From: Caballeronia sp. INDeC2
GTDB lineage: Bacteria > Pseudomonadota > Gammaproteobacteria > Burkholderiales > Burkholderiaceae
DNA length: 64,000 nucleotides
NCBI RefSeq assembly: GCF_023631325.1
Contig: NZ_JALQDG010000003.1
Span: 186,001 to 250,000, forward strand
Direction of reading: 5' to 3'
Made by a program: the position numbers and the translations under genes. The notes under the pieces are model-generated. The model worked only from the letters and a program-made list of their open reading frames with translations. It ran no database searches and had not been told where the DNA came from. The first letter of the stretch is position 1, and the number at the start of each line of letters is the position of its first letter. This document shows, in pieces, positions 19,748 to 28,725 of the stretch.

Positions 19748-20254
19748 ATGCCGAACATGGACACGATGGTTGCGCCGACCGCCGCAGAAGCGGTCTGGAT
19801 CGTCAGGCTCCAGAGCCATCCGCAGTATGACTTCGTGCGCCTGAAGCGGGTTTTCAACGACCACGGCTCGCGTCATCAGGTCGTGCTCGTCGATGTCCGC
19901 AAGTTGCTCGCGTGCGCCAATCGCGACGACACCGATTACGTGCTCAAAGCGGTCGACGACTGGCACGCGGGCAAGGTGCGCGGCATCCGCGAGTTCCTCG
20001 ACCCGGACAATCCGCGCGTGCCCGAAATGCCGTACGTGACGATCAGCGTGCGGCGCTCGCCGGGGCTGCTCGGCCTTTTGGGCGTGCATCGGGAAGGGGT
20101 CGTCGCGTTTCGCAACGGGCAGCATCGCGCGCGCTATATGGCGCACGCCGGCGCGTTGTGCATGCCGGTCGAAGTGCACGAACGCGAGGCGGACTTGCTG
20201 CGCGAGATGTGCGCGGCGCCGGATGCGTCGAGTGCGGAATACGGGGAGGGTTGA
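19748..20254 (+). CDS. Hypothetical protein resembling plasmid fertility-inhibition factors
   Basis: 168 residues, cytoplasmic, no transmembrane segment. The C-terminal block VAFRNGQHRARYMAHAGALC followed by MPVEVHEREADLLR resembles the conserved part of proteins annotated as plasmid fertility inhibition factors (FiwA-like), which reduce conjugative transfer of other plasmids. That assignment is from recollection of the motif, and many chromosomal copies probably do something else. The ATG follows a purine-poor leader; a second ATG four codons downstream is equally possible. Free-standing, facing the LysR gene. Confidence 0.55.
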   Translation: MPNMDTMVAPTAAEAVWIVRLQSHPQYDFVRLKRVFNDHGSRHQVVLVDVRKLLACANRDDTDYVLKAVDDWHAGKVRGIREFLDPDNPRVPEMPYVTISVRRSPGLLGLLGVHREGVVAFRNGQHRARYMAHAGALCMPVEVHEREADLLREMCAAPDASSAEYGEG

Positions 20255-20342
20255 GCGCCGCGCGAGCCGCGGGCAGGGGCGTCCGGGGCGCGGCGTGGAC
20301 GTGCCGGACGGCTCATGGGCCGCCCGGCCTTGCTGGTTGTTG

Positions 20343-21341
20343 TCAGTTCGCGGTCGCCGAGACACCGCGTATCGATTGCAACGGCATGACGGACGGCATG
20401 GGCGGCCGCATGGCCTCGTCGGGCCGGATGCTTTTGGCGGCGAATTCCCTGCTCAGATAGTCCAGCGCATAGTCGATGAAAAAGCGCGTCTTCGCGGGCA
20501 GATACTGCCGTCCCGGATAGACGATCGACACTTTCATGTCGGGGTCGTCGATCGAATAGCCGTCCAGCAGGCGAACGAGCGTGCCGTCCTCGAGATCGGC
20601 GCGCACGATGCCTTCGGGAACGATCGAGAAACCCATGCTCTTCAGCGTGGCAAGACGCACCATCAATCCGTTGTTGACCGTGTACACGGGCGCGAGCGTG
20701 ACCTGATCTGCGTCGCCCAGACGATGCCGGAAGTGCCAGGTCTGGCTGCGCATCTCGTTCGGCAGTCCGACGGAAGGCAGCGATTGCAGATCGGTGGGCG
20801 AATTGGGCATGCCGTGCTCGGCGACGAACGCAGGCGTCGCGACAGGCACGAGCGAGTTGGTGCCGACCGGCCGCTCGATAAGCGCCGTGCTGGACACCAT
20901 GAAAGCCGTGACGATGCCGACGTCATAGCCGTCCTCGACGAGGTCGACGTGTCGCTCTGCGAGGGTCAGGCGCACGTTGACTTTGGGATAGACTTTTCGA
21001 AATCCGTCGATGAGTGGAGTGAGCGTGAGCAGAGACAGCGCGCTCGACGCGACGACGCGCAGCGTGCCGCTAGGCTCGCCCTCGGTGTGCGTGACGGTCG
21101 ATTCGAGATGATCCAGTTCTTCGAGGAGTGCGCGGCAGCCTTCGAGATAACGCGTGCCGGCTTCGGTGAGGGAAAGATTGCGGGTAGTGCGGTTGATGAG
21201 GCGGGTCCTCAAATGCGCTTCGAGCATTGCGATTGCCCTTGTAACCAGCGCATTCGAGACATCGAGTTGTTGTGCTGCGCGGCGGAAGCTCTCGGTGTCC
21301 GCCACTCGCACGAAAACCCGCATTGCATGAATCTGGTTCAT
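20343..21341 (-). CDS. LysR-family transcriptional regulator
   Basis: 332 residues. The winged helix-turn-helix covers residues 1-60 (AAQQLDVSNALVTRAIAMLE is the recognition part) and the effector-binding domain residues 90-295 (GTLRVVASSAL onwards). The ATG has an AGAGGG ribosome binding site. It belongs to the large DhcR/CrgA-like group, many of which have no known target. It is divergent from the AspT-type transporter genes across an AT-rich gap of 500 bp and may regulate them (inference). Confidence 0.92.
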   Translation of the reverse strand: MNQIHAMRVFVRVADTESFRRAAQQLDVSNALVTRAIAMLEAHLRTRLINRTTRNLSLTEAGTRYLEGCRALLEELDHLESTVTHTEGEPSGTLRVVASSALSLLTLTPLIDGFRKVYPKVNVRLTLAERHVDLVEDGYDVGIVTAFMVSSTALIERPVGTNSLVPVATPAFVAEHGMPNSPTDLQSLPSVGLPNEMRSQTWHFRHRLGDADQVTLAPVYTVNNGLMVRLATLKSMGFSIVPEGIVRADLEDGTLVRLLDGYSIDDPDMKVSIVYPGRQYLPAKTRFFIDYALDYLSREFAAKSIRPDEAMRPPMPSVMPLQSIRGVSATAN

Positions 21342-21841
21342 CTTGGTGCCCTCTCGGTTGTGCCACTGGAATAAGGAGCTACGCACCTACCGCATGCGTG
21401 TGTCCGGTTATTGACCAAACCATGAAGCTAATAATATTGACAGGATCGGGAGATTGCAATATTTAAATCATGAAGTTTTGGGCGGAAATGGTTCTTTTTT
21501 ATCGAGCGGCCGGAGTTAATTTTGGGGCGTGGTAGCGGCACAAAAGCGCGACTTCTGTTTTAGCGCGCCCGCTGAGCCTTTAGATATAAGGCTTCCCGCT
21601 AATCGATATCATTTCGCTGAAACTTCCTTGTTATATGTCGTGGCCGCTTAAAACATCGAATTTCGTACGGTGGCACGACGGATCCAGATGCTGAAATATC
21701 AGAAAGCACAAATGAAAGGTTTTATTTATTGATTAAGAGCTTTCGATAAATCCTGTTGCTGTAAATTCAGCCGTCAGGCTGTCCGATTCATTAATGATTA
21801 GCGCGCCGATTTGGCGAACAGATAAACAGAAAGTCGACGCC
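21342..21841. promoter_or_regulatory. AT-rich divergent intergenic region
   Basis: 500 bp without a supported gene and clearly richer in A+T than the rest of the window. A perfect -35 hexamer TTGACA (21437-21442) is followed after 17 bp by TATTTA (21460-21465), a possible plus-strand promoter that would give the transporter pair a leader of about 370 bases. The low GC also makes it a plausible target for H-NS-like silencing or LysR binding. No riboswitch fold was recognised. Confidence 0.35.
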
Positions 21842-23524
21842 ATGATATGGAACCTGCTTGCCGCCCAGCCTGAAATCGCATTGTTTTGCAGTCTCGCGAT
21901 CGGCTATCTCATCGGCTCCGTGAAGCTCGGTCCCATTCAACTCGGCGGCGTGTGCGGTACGCTTATCGTCGCGCTGATTCTCGGGCAAAGCGGCGCGCGT
22001 ATATCGCCAGATCTCAAGAACATCGCATTCGCGCTATTCATTTTCGCGCTGGGTTTCACCGGCGGTCCGCAGTTTTTCGCGAACATCGGGCGCGGCTGGC
22101 GCTACGGCGCGCTGTCGATCGTAGAGATTGTCGTCGTGGTCGCGCTCGTGCTGTGCGCCGTCGTCGTCCTGAAGCTCGATGCCGGCACCGCCGCAGGCCT
22201 GCTCGCGGGCGGCGCGACCGAATCCGCCGTGATCGGCACGGCCTCCGAGGCGATCAACCGGCTCGGCCTCTCCGCCGCCGATACCGCGCGGCTGCAGGCG
22301 AACATCGTCACCGCATACAGCGTCAGCTACCTGTTCGGCCTCGTCACGATCGTGCTTTTCACGAGCCAGTTCGCGCCGCTCATCCTGCGGGTGAATCTGC
22401 GCGACGAAGCGCAGCGCGTGTGGCGCGAGCTCGGCGGGAACGGCGCGCTCGGCGCGGGGCAGACGCCCGCCGCGCCGCCGCTCGCCGGCCGCGAGCTCAA
22501 AGTGACGGCGGCGGCCGGTTTGACCGTCGGCGAGCTGGAGAAGCGCTTTCACGACAACATCAGCGTGCAGCGCGTGCAGCGCGACCGCGCGGTCATCAAG
22601 CCGCAGCCGGCCGTCGTGCTGAGGGCGGGCGATCTCGTCGTGGTCGGCGGGCGGCGTGAGGCGCTCGTCGAGGCGATCGGCGCGATCGGCGAGGAAGTGT
22701 TCGGCAACGCCGTCTCCGATGTCTACGTCGAGCGCGTCGACGTGATGCTCACGCGCCGGGATTTGCACGATCTCACGCTCGCGCAGGTGCGCGCCCGCGC
22801 CGCGCCCGCCGATGCGCACGGCGTCTTCGTCGAGGCCGTGACGCGCCTCGACAGCACGATTCCCGCCCTGTCCGGTACGCGGCTGCATCGCGGCGACGTG
22901 CTGACGCTCGTCGGCAACAAGGAGGATGTCGCGCGCGGCGCGGCCAAGCTCGGCTACGTGATTCGCGAGACGCAGAAGACCGACTTCGTGTTTCTCGGGC
23001 TGGGCGTGCTGCTCGGCATCGGGATCGGGCGTCTGTCGGCGCATGTCGGCGGCATCGACCTGACGCTCGGCACGGGCGGCGGCTGCCTGCTCGCGGGGCT
23101 GCTGTTCGGCTGGATCCGCTCGCGCTATCCGCTGATCGGCTCGCTGCCCTCGGCGGCGGCGCAGATTCTGAAGGACTTCGGTCTCTGCACGTTCATCGCG
23201 GCGGTCGGGCTGTCGGCGGGGGCGGACGCGCTCAGGCTCGTGCGCGAGTACGGCGTCGCGCTGCCGCTCGCGGGCATCGTCGTCACGCTCGGGCCCGCGC
23301 TCGCGTCGCTCTTCATTGGACGATGGCTCCTCAAGCTCGACGTGCCGATGCTGCTCGGCGCGATCGCCGGCCAGCAATGCAGCACGCCCGCGATCAGCGC
23401 GCTCGTCGGCGTGACGGGGAACGCCACGCCCGTCATCGGCTACACGATCACGTATGCGCTCTCCAACGTGCTGTTGCCGCTGCTCGGGCCCGTGATCGTC
23501 GGGCTGGCGAGCAAACTGGGCTGA
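21842..23524 (+). CDS. AspT/YidE-type transporter (aspartate-alanine exchanger family), first copy
   Basis: 560 residues. Layout is five or six N-terminal transmembrane helices (residues 5-190; FALGFTGGPQFF is the family signature), a cytoplasmic part with two RCK_C/TrkA-C domains (about 215-375), and a second membrane half (390-555, ending ITYALSNVLLPLLGPVIVG). The AAE family includes the aspartate:alanine antiporter AspT of Tetragenococcus and YbjL/YidE of E. coli. Substrate here is likely a dicarboxylate or amino acid. The ATG at MIWNLLAAQPE was preferred to one 48 bases earlier since the family starts just before the first helix. The paralogue follows after 4 bp. Confidence 0.88.
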   Translation: MIWNLLAAQPEIALFCSLAIGYLIGSVKLGPIQLGGVCGTLIVALILGQSGARISPDLKNIAFALFIFALGFTGGPQFFANIGRGWRYGALSIVEIVVVVALVLCAVVVLKLDAGTAAGLLAGGATESAVIGTASEAINRLGLSAADTARLQANIVTAYSVSYLFGLVTIVLFTSQFAPLILRVNLRDEAQRVWRELGGNGALGAGQTPAAPPLAGRELKVTAAAGLTVGELEKRFHDNISVQRVQRDRAVIKPQPAVVLRAGDLVVVGGRREALVEAIGAIGEEVFGNAVSDVYVERVDVMLTRRDLHDLTLAQVRARAAPADAHGVFVEAVTRLDSTIPALSGTRLHRGDVLTLVGNKEDVARGAAKLGYVIRETQKTDFVFLGLGVLLGIGIGRLSAHVGGIDLTLGTGGGCLLAGLLFGWIRSRYPLIGSLPSAAAQILKDFGLCTFIAAVGLSAGADALRLVREYGVALPLAGIVVTLGPALASLFIGRWLLKLDVPMLLGAIAGQQCSTPAISALVGVTGNATPVIGYTITYALSNVLLPLLGPVIVGLASKLG

Positions 23525-23528
23525 CCTC

Positions 23529-25220
23529 ATGGAATGGCTCCACGGCATCTTTCAGGCATCGCCGGTGACGGCGCTCTTTCTGTCGCTCGCGGCGGGCTAT
23601 CTGATCGGGCAGATCAACTTCGGCAAGTTTCAGCTCGGCGGGGTGGGCGGCTCGCTGATCGCGGCGGTGATCGTGAGCCAGGTGGGCGTGCAGATCGATA
23701 ACGGCGTGAAATCCGTGATGTTCGCCGTGTTCATCTACGCGGTCGGCTACGACTCCGGGCCGCAGTTCTTCAGTTCGATCAATCGCAGGACGCCGCGCGA
23801 AATCGCGATGGCCGTCTTTCTCGCGGCGACGGCGCTCGCGAGCGTGCTCGTCTGCGCGAAGCTCTTCGGGCTGAACAAGGGGCTCGCGGCGGGGCTGGCG
23901 GGCGGGGCGCTCACGCAATCGGCGATCATCGGCACGGCGGGCGATGCGATCGCGCGCCTCGGCCTGCCCGCCGCGCAAACGAAGGCGCTGCAGGCCGACG
24001 TCGCGATCGCGTACGCGGTGACCTACGTGTTCGGCTCGCTCGGCGCGATCATCGTGTGCGTGAACATCCTGCCGAAGTTCATGGGGCAGAGCCTCAAGGA
24101 CGCGTCGGCCGAAGCGGAGAAGGCGCTCGCGGGCGGCGATGCCGGTCCCGGGCCGGGGCAGATTTCGGCATTGCCCGCGCTGGTCGGGCGCTCGTATCGC
24201 GTGACGCGCGACGGCGCGGCGAAGCGCTCGGTCGCGCATATCGAAACGGACGATCGGGACATGATCACCATCGAGCGCATCCGGCGCGCGGGCCACGTGC
24301 TCGAACCGGCGCCGGACGTCGTGCTGGAAGCGGACGACGTCGTGCTCGTGGTCGGCCGCCGCGAGGTGATGGTGGGCGCGGCGGCGCACATAGGCGAGGA
24401 AGTCGCGGATACCGACGGCAGCAGCGTCGTCATGCAGAAGCGCCAGGGCGTGTTCACGAAGCGCGGCATGAATCACGTGAGCATCGGCGAACTGCGCGCC
24501 ACGGTCGATCACGACATGCGTCACGGCGTCTATATTCAGGCGATCACGCGCGCCGGGCATCCGCTGCCGGTGCTGCCGGAGACGAAGCTGAATCATGGCG
24601 ATGTCATCACGTTATACGGCTCGCCGCGCGACACGAAGCGCGCGGTGGATGCGGCCGGCTACGAGCTGCCGTATTCCGACAAGACCGATTTCATCTACAT
24701 GGGCGTGGGCATCGTGCTCGGGTTGCTGATCGGGCTGATCGTCGTCGATGTCGGCGGCGTGCCGCTCACGCTCGGCTCCGGCGGCGGCTGTCTGCTCACG
24801 GGCTTGCTGTTCGGCTGGATGCGCGGCAAGCATCCGATGTACGGCGTGATGCCGCCCGCCGCGTCGCAGTTGCTGAAGGACTTCGGGCTGGCGGCGTTCG
24901 TCGCGGTGGTCGGCCTCAATTCGGGCTTGCAGGCGGTCGTGACGGTGAAGCAAAGCGGACTGACGATCTTCCTGCTCGGCGTGTTCGTCACGCTTTTTCC
25001 ACTCGTGCTGACGATGCTCTTCGGCCGCTACGTCCTGCGCTACGACAACGCTGCGCTGCTCGCGGGCGCGCTGACCGGCTCGCGCAGCGCGAATCCGGCT
25101 TTCGGCGGCGTGCTCGACAAGGCCGAAAGCACGGTGCCGACCGTCCCGTTCGCGATCACGTATGCGCTCGCGAACGTGCTGCTGACGCTGCTCGGGCCGC
25201 TGGTCGTCGGCCTCGTGTGA
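23529..25220 (+). CDS. AspT/YidE-type transporter (aspartate-alanine exchanger family), second copy
   Basis: 563 residues with the same membrane-RCK_C-RCK_C-membrane plan as the gene before it (AVGYDSGPQFFSS near 75, LAGGALTQSAIIGTAGDAI near 120, FAITYALANVLLTLLGPLVVG at the end). The two copies are clearly related but far from identical, so the duplication is old or they were acquired as a pair. Four bases separate them, so they are co-translated and may form a hetero-oligomer (inference). Confidence 0.88.
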   Translation: MEWLHGIFQASPVTALFLSLAAGYLIGQINFGKFQLGGVGGSLIAAVIVSQVGVQIDNGVKSVMFAVFIYAVGYDSGPQFFSSINRRTPREIAMAVFLAATALASVLVCAKLFGLNKGLAAGLAGGALTQSAIIGTAGDAIARLGLPAAQTKALQADVAIAYAVTYVFGSLGAIIVCVNILPKFMGQSLKDASAEAEKALAGGDAGPGPGQISALPALVGRSYRVTRDGAAKRSVAHIETDDRDMITIERIRRAGHVLEPAPDVVLEADDVVLVVGRREVMVGAAAHIGEEVADTDGSSVVMQKRQGVFTKRGMNHVSIGELRATVDHDMRHGVYIQAITRAGHPLPVLPETKLNHGDVITLYGSPRDTKRAVDAAGYELPYSDKTDFIYMGVGIVLGLLIGLIVVDVGGVPLTLGSGGGCLLTGLLFGWMRGKHPMYGVMPPAASQLLKDFGLAAFVAVVGLNSGLQAVVTVKQSGLTIFLLGVFVTLFPLVLTMLFGRYVLRYDNAALLAGALTGSRSANPAFGGVLDKAESTVPTVPFAITYALANVLLTLLGPLVVGLV

Positions 25221-25276
25221 CATGACGGGCGTGCTCCTTGCGCCATAATCGGCGGACACACAAGGAGGCTCCGTTC

Positions 25277-26125
25277 ATGGCTCAAACGAATCCGTCGACA
25301 GTCACGCTGCCAAGCGGCGAAGCGATCCCGAAGCTCGGCCAGGGCACGTGGGAAATGGGCGAGCGCGCGAACGCGCGCAAGAGCGGGATCGCCGCGCTGC
25401 GCGAAGGCGTCGAACTCGGCATGACGCTCATCGATACCGCCGAAATGTACGGCGACGGCGAAAGCGAGAAGCTCATCGCGGAGGCGCTCGGCGATAGGCG
25501 CGACGAGCTGTTCATCGTCAGCAAGGTGTATCCGCATAACGGCAGCGAGCGCGGCGTGCAGGCCGCGTGCGAGCGCAGCCTGAAGCGTCTTAAGACCGAT
25601 CGCATCGATCTGTATCTGCTGCACTGGCGCGGCGGCGAGAATCTGGAAGGCGTGGTCGCGGGCTTCGAGAAACTGAAGGGCGACGGCAAGATTCGCCATT
25701 GGGGCGTGAGCAACTTCGACACCGACGACCTCGAAGAGCTCTTTTCACTCGATGGCGGCGACGCCTGCGCCACCGATCAGATTCTCTACAACGTCGCGCG
25801 GCGCGGGCCGGAATTCGATCTGCTGCCGTGGCTGCGCGAGCGCCGCATGCCCGCGATGGCATACAGTCCTGTCGACCATGCGCGCCTGCCTCGTGGCGGC
25901 GCGCTCGAAAAGATCGCGGCGGCGCGCGGTGTGTCGGCGTTTCAGGTCGCGCTCGCGTGGGTGCTGCAACAGCCGCAGGTGTTTGCGATTCCAAAGGCGG
26001 CGGACGTCGCGCACGTGCGCGAGAATCGCGCGGCGCTCGATTTGCACTTGTCCGCCGATGAACTGGCGGACATCGATCAGCAGTTCAAGCCGCCGAAGTC
26101 GAAGCGCTCGCTGGAAATGCTCTGA
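25277..26125 (+). CDS. Aldo/keto reductase
   Basis: 282 residues. A TIM-barrel NADPH-dependent oxidoreductase with the full catalytic tetrad: Asp and Tyr in DTAEMYGDGES (near 49-54), Lys in VSKVYPHN (near 80) and His in LLHWRGG (near 115). C-terminal AIPKAADVAHVREN is the cofactor-binding region. The ribosome binding site AAGGAGG is ideal and fixes the ATG. Resembles YeaE/DkgA-type reductases acting on methylglyoxal and 2-ketoaldoses; real substrate unknown. 56 bp after the second AspT-type gene. Confidence 0.93.
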   Translation: MAQTNPSTVTLPSGEAIPKLGQGTWEMGERANARKSGIAALREGVELGMTLIDTAEMYGDGESEKLIAEALGDRRDELFIVSKVYPHNGSERGVQAACERSLKRLKTDRIDLYLLHWRGGENLEGVVAGFEKLKGDGKIRHWGVSNFDTDDLEELFSLDGGDACATDQILYNVARRGPEFDLLPWLRERRMPAMAYSPVDHARLPRGGALEKIAAARGVSAFQVALAWVLQQPQVFAIPKAADVAHVRENRAALDLHLSADELADIDQQFKPPKSKRSLEML

Positions 26126-26143
26126 CGCCGCGCCCGATCGGGT

Positions 26144-26563
26144 TCAGGTGCACGCGTGATGCGCGTGCACCGAGCCGAGCACGGCGACTTCGGCGGGCGT
26201 GCGCCGGAGATCCGCTTCGTTGACCTGCTTCGCGTCGGCGATGAAGTCGTCTACGATCGACGAAACCGTCGTATCCGTCAGGCACAGCGATATGCGCTGC
26301 GTTTCGCTGACCGGCAGCGAAGCGCGCTGCGACAGGAACAGCACGCCATATTGATAACCGCGCACGATGCCGCGCACGGCGCCCACGCATTGGCCTTGCG
26401 CCGTGTTGTCGGACTTCGCGGCGCATTGCTGCGCGAGCGCGTAAGCAGAGAAGCTCGGATCGGCGGCGCCGGGCGTCGGCGCTTGCGGCGCGGTCTGCGC
26501 CTGCGCGGCCATCGCGACGCCGAAGGTGAGTGCACAGAGCGCGGCGGAAAGGGCGGGTTTCAT
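26144..26563 (-). CDS. Small secreted protein with Rap1a/Tai-like cysteine pattern
   Basis: 139 residues. A signal peptide (cleavage after AQA, near residue 23) leads to about 115 residues with four cysteines: QQC, QGQCVGAVRGIVRG, ISLCLTD and a C-terminal HACT. This spacing, with C-x-G-x3-G in the second helix, resembles the Rap1a/Tai immunity fold, whose members neutralise type VI secretion amidases in the periplasm. No effector gene is next to it, and many orphan members of the fold exist, so an immunity role is only a possibility. The ATG has a GAGGATT ribosome binding site. Convergent with the aldo/keto reductase gene. Confidence 0.6.
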   Translation of the reverse strand: MKPALSAALCALTFGVAMAAQAQTAPQAPTPGAADPSFSAYALAQQCAAKSDNTAQGQCVGAVRGIVRGYQYGVLFLSQRASLPVSETQRISLCLTDTTVSSIVDDFIADAKQVNEADLRRTPAEVAVLGSVHAHHACT

Positions 26564-26655
26564 CGGTTGAATCCTCGTTGTCGTTGAACTTCGAACCGAT
26601 GAGAGACGCGCGGAGCCGCTTTGGTTCCGACGAATGGCCGCTTTGCCGCGCGCGC

Positions 26656-28725
26656 TCATCGCTCTTGACGCTGCAAGATTCGCAATTCGTCGACGGGAAT
26701 GTGGCAATGGATCAGGTGCCCCTCTTTTGCATCGCGGCACGGCGGCGTTTCGGTCTCGCAGATCGCGCCGATCTTGCGCGGGCAGCGGGTATGGAACACG
26801 CAGCCCGAAGGCGGATTCGCCGCGCTCGGCAATTCGCCCGACAAGCGGATGCGCTTCGCATGCGTTCCGTCGATCGACGGCACCGACGACAACAACGCTT
26901 CGGTGTACGGATGCTGCGGTCCGTCGAAGACTGCGGCGGCGCGCCCGATCTCCATGATGCGACCGAGATACAGCACCGCGATGCGATCCGACAGATACCG
27001 CACGACATGCAGATCGTGCGAGATGAACACGTAGCTCACGCGCCGTTCGCGCTGTAAGTCCGCGAGCAGATTGAGGATCGCGGCCTGCACGGAGACGTCG
27101 AGCGCGGAGGTCGGCTCGTCGCAGACCACGACGCGCGGATCGCCCGCGAACGCGCGCGCGATCGCGACGCGCTGCTTCAGCCCCCCCGACAACTGCCGCG
27201 TGCGCGAGCCGAGATAGCGCGCCGGCAGACGCACGGCTTCCGTCAGCGTATGGAGCCGTTTTTCCTTCGCCTCGCCGTGGAGCGACGCGAGCTTCGACAG
27301 CGAACGCGCGATCAGTTGCCGCACCGAATGCGCGCGATTCAGCGCGGAATCCGGGTTCTGGAAGACGATCTGCAGCGACTTCACCTGCTCGTCGCTGCGC
27401 TTGGTCACGCGTTCGGGCAACGTCGCGCCGTCGAGTTCGAGCGACGCGCCTTTATCCGGCGATACGAGTCCGAGCAGGAGCTTCGCGAGCGTCGTCTTGC
27501 CGCTGCCCGATTCACCGACGAGCCCGAGCGTTTCGCCTTGCACGAGATCGAGCGAGACGTCGTGCACGGCGCGCACTTCTTCATCGCCGACACGGAAGGT
27601 CTTCGAGAGATGGCGTGCGGACAGCGCAAGCGGCTGATCCTCGCCATTCGCGACGTACACCGGCGTCTCTTCGGTCGAGCGCGGCAGCGACTGCGCGCGT
27701 TCGTGATAGTGGCATCGCGCCATCTGATCGCCGTGCGCCGACGCGACGCGATAGGGCGGCGGCGCGTCCTTGAGACAGCGCTCGTCGGCGAGCTTGCAGC
27801 GCGGCGCGAAGATGCAGCCCTGCGCGATCGATCCCGGCAGCGGCAGCGAGCCGGGAATCGTGTCGAGCCGTCCGCTTTCCTTGCCCAGCGCTTCGCGCGG
27901 CAGGCAGCGCAACAACCCGACGGTGTACGGATGCCGGGGCTGCGCAAACACATCGGCGGTCGTGCCTTCCTCGACGAGTTTGCCCGCGTACAACACGCCA
28001 ACGCGATCGCACATGCGCCCGATCACCGCGAGGTTGTGGCTGATGAAGAGCACGGCCGTGCCGAGTTCCGCGCGCAACTGCGCGATGAGATCGAGCACTT
28101 CGGCTTCGACGGTGGCGTCGAGGCCGGTGGTCGGCTCGTCGAGAATCAGCAGCTCGGGGTTGCATGCGAGCGCCATCGCGATGACCACGCGCTGCTGCAT
28201 TCCGCCCGACAACTGATGCGGATAACTCTCCATCACGCGCTCGGGCGAGGCGATGCGCACGCGCCTCAACATCTCGGCGGTGCGGGACAGCGCTTCGTCG
28301 GCGGATGCGCCCGTGACTTCGAACGCCTCGGAGACTTGCCGCGCGATCGTGAGCGACGGATTCAGCGCGCGCCCGGGATCCTGATAGACCATCGACACCG
28401 CATTGGCGCGCATGCCGCGCAGCGCGTCGGCGTTCAGCGACGCGACGTCATGCCCGGCGATCGAAATGCGGCCCGCCTTCACGCGCCCGTTGCGCGGCAG
28501 ATAGCGCAGCACCGCGAGCGCGGCGGTCGACTTGCCGCAGCCCGATTCGCCGACGAGCCCATACGCTTCGCCGCGCTTCACGCGCAACGTCACGTCCTGC
28601 AACACCTCGCGCTCGCGTCCGCGCGAGCGGTACGCAACCGTCAGGCCGACGATCGTGAGCGCGTCGGCCTGATCGCCTTTCGCGGCGCCGAAGGTGGGAA
28701 ATGCCGATGGCGGCGGCCCGTTCAT
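26656..28725 (-). CDS. Dipeptide/oligopeptide ABC transporter, fused double ATPase
   Basis: 689 residues holding two complete ABC ATPase domains, like DppD and DppF joined. Domain 1: Walker A GESGCGKST (about 50-58), signature LSGGMQQR, Walker B LLILDEPTTGLD; followed by the oligopeptide C-terminal cysteine segment (GCIFAPRCKLADERC). Domain 2: Walker A GESGSGKTT (about 405-413), signature LSGGLKQR, Walker B VVVCDEPTSALD, then GCVFHTRCPRKIGAIC. Powers uptake by the two permeases upstream. The ATG overlaps the permease stop by 4 bp. Confidence 0.95.
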   Translation of the reverse strand: MNGPPPSAFPTFGAAKGDQADALTIVGLTVAYRSRGREREVLQDVTLRVKRGEAYGLVGESGCGKSTAALAVLRYLPRNGRVKAGRISIAGHDVASLNADALRGMRANAVSMVYQDPGRALNPSLTIARQVSEAFEVTGASADEALSRTAEMLRRVRIASPERVMESYPHQLSGGMQQRVVIAMALACNPELLILDEPTTGLDATVEAEVLDLIAQLRAELGTAVLFISHNLAVIGRMCDRVGVLYAGKLVEEGTTADVFAQPRHPYTVGLLRCLPREALGKESGRLDTIPGSLPLPGSIAQGCIFAPRCKLADERCLKDAPPPYRVASAHGDQMARCHYHERAQSLPRSTEETPVYVANGEDQPLALSARHLSKTFRVGDEEVRAVHDVSLDLVQGETLGLVGESGSGKTTLAKLLLGLVSPDKGASLELDGATLPERVTKRSDEQVKSLQIVFQNPDSALNRAHSVRQLIARSLSKLASLHGEAKEKRLHTLTEAVRLPARYLGSRTRQLSGGLKQRVAIARAFAGDPRVVVCDEPTSALDVSVQAAILNLLADLQRERRVSYVFISHDLHVVRYLSDRIAVLYLGRIMEIGRAAAVFDGPQHPYTEALLSSVPSIDGTHAKRIRLSGELPSAANPPSGCVFHTRCPRKIGAICETETPPCRDAKEGHLIHCHIPVDELRILQRQER

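Noticed and set aside
21794..25259. Long minus-strand frames opposite the AspT-type genes
   Set aside because: His/Arg/Glu-rich shadow translations mirroring the codon bias of the plus-strand genes.
26563..26740. Upstream extension of the Rap1a-like gene
   Set aside because: It would put basic, low-complexity residues before a clear signal peptide and ribosome binding site.
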